Shown: positions 4,829 through 5,559 of the stretch, piece by piece
How the letters are laid out: the number at the start of each line of letters is the position of its first letter
Numbering within the stretch: the stretch's first letter is position 1
NCBI GenBank assembly: GCA_030448225.1
Contig: JAUJNJ010000154.1
Coordinates: 1-5,559, forward strand
DNA: 5,559 nucleotides
DNA from: Phycisphaerae bacterium
GTDB taxonomy: Bacteria; Planctomycetota; Phycisphaerae; Tepidisphaerales; Tepidisphaeraceae
Reading direction: 5' to 3'
Made by a program: the position numbers and the translations under genes
The notes under the pieces: model-generated
The model's database searches: none
Told to the model about the DNA's origin: nothing
The model's input: the letters and a program-made list of their open reading frames with translations, nothing else

Positions 4829-5559
4829 ATGCGCTTTCACCTCGGCCGTCCCATCCTCGCGATGCTCTGCGTCGCCGCGGTCACCGGCTGGGTTCTGCTC
4901 GCCCGGCCCGCGTCGCGGCGGTCCGACCTGACCGTCTGGGTTTTCGCCGACTCCCACGCCCACACCTACCGCGCGCTGCTCCCCGCGATCGAGCGCGACG
5001 TGGGCCGATCCGCGAGCGTCGACCTCATCACGAATCAGGCGCTGAACGTCCGCCTCACCTCGCTCTTCCTGTCCGGCGCCGCCGGCGAAGTTCCCGACGC
5101 GGTGGAGGTGGAGATCGGCAGCGTCGGCCGCTACTTCCGGCCGCCGGTGCGGGAGGTGGGGTTCCTGCCGCTGAACGGGTTTCTCGAAGAATCGGGCTGG
5201 CGGACGATCGACTCCCCCGCCGCCCCCGGCCGCCGCGGGTGGAACGCCCGCCTGACATCTGACAACACGATCTATACGCACGACGGCACACGCTGGCTCC
5301 CCAAGCCAGGCCTCGAGAAGCCGGACGCGTGGATCGACCGCATCCTCCCCAGCCGCCTCGCGCCATGGACGAAGGACGGCGTGATCTTCGGCGTGCCGCA
5401 CGACGTCCACCCCGTCACCATCACCTACCGCGCCGAACTCTTCGAAAAAGCCGGCGTCGATTTACCCGCCGCACAGACGTGGCCGGCGTGTGACGAGGCG
5501 TGCCTGCGTATTCAGCGGGCTTGGGCGCAGCACCGGCATCCGGACCGGAACGCGATGGA
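4829..5559 (+). CDS. Extracellular solute-binding protein, family 1-like (ABC importer), 3' part missing
   Basis: The frame begins at ATG 4829, gives 243 residues, and is still open at the window edge. A TGA at 4805-4807 excludes an earlier start. Residues 1-26 form a signal peptide or N-terminal anchor (basic MRFHLGR, then PILAMLCVAAVTGWVLL). The mature part begins DLTVWVFADSHAHTYRALLPAIE, typical of family 1 binding proteins of sugar-type ABC importers. Further landmarks are VPDAVEVEIGSVGRYF, LPLNGFLEESGW, the hinge-region-like TKDGVIFGVPHDVHPVTITYR, and ELFEKAGVDLPAAQTWPACDE. It would capture a substrate outside the inner membrane and pass it to permeases, probably encoded to the right. 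The substrate cannot be told. About 40 residues (125-168) between the GW and RILPSR motifs look like an insertion. No Shine-Dalgarno is seen before the ATG. It is divergent from the Fur-like gene, which may regulate it. Confidence 0.88.
   Translation, partial: MRFHLGRPILAMLCVAAVTGWVLLARPASRRSDLTVWVFADSHAHTYRALLPAIERDVGRSASVDLITNQALNVRLTSLFLSGAAGEVPDAVEVEIGSVGRYFRPPVREVGFLPLNGFLEESGWRTIDSPAAPGRRGWNARLTSDNTIYTHDGTRWLPKPGLEKPDAWIDRILPSRLAPWTKDGVIFGVPHDVHPVTITYRAELFEKAGVDLPAAQTWPACDEACLRIQRAWAQHRHPDRNAM

Noticed and set aside
4721..5410. 229-codon minus-strand frame opposite the solute-binding protein
   Set aside because: The plus-strand frame shows a signal peptide and family 1 binding-protein motifs; the minus-strand translation is Arg/Gly/Ala-rich without motifs.

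Overview
The window is GC-rich, with strong G/C bias at third codon positions. It carries at least five protein genes that look like bacterial chromosome. A prepilin-like protein ending in a GQNVLYADGHV motif, a futalosine-pathway mqnA, and an intergenic repeat built from ACGGAG and GCAGATGACGC units together suggest a planctomycete, possibly of the Phycisphaerae. This assignment is inferred from gene families and style; there is no rRNA or other marker to confirm it.

Layout, left to right. Bases 1-220 are non-coding, with an extreme G9/C9 hairpin and a short tandem repeat. A prepilin-type (pseudopilin-like) protein follows on the minus strand (221-1150), then a 292-base gap. Next is mqnA, chorismate dehydratase (1443-2285, minus). 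Between mqnA and the next gene lies a roughly 190-base imperfect inverted repeat (2337-2525). A regulator with a GAF-like N-terminal part and a C-terminal AraC-type DNA-binding domain occupies 2536-3711 (minus). A gap of about 350 bases (3712-4064) holds two compact hairpins. The second hairpin puts a Shine-Dalgarno-like AGGA in its loop, directly before a possible 28-codon plus-strand membrane peptide (4065-4151). A Fur-family regulator lies at 4119-4724 (minus). Divergent from it, an extracellular solute-binding protein gene starts at 4829 (plus) and runs off the right edge.

The four minus-strand genes are separated by gaps of 250 to about 410 bases, so they are probably separate transcription units and not an operon. 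The clearest functional pairing is the Fur-like gene with the divergent binding-protein gene. Their 104-base shared intergenic region contains a strong imperfect palindrome overlapping a plausible promoter, which would suit autoregulation and control of a transporter. The Fur-like protein has lost most canonical metal ligands, so its signal may not be a metal. No CRISPR array, tRNA, rRNA, transposase or phage gene was seen.
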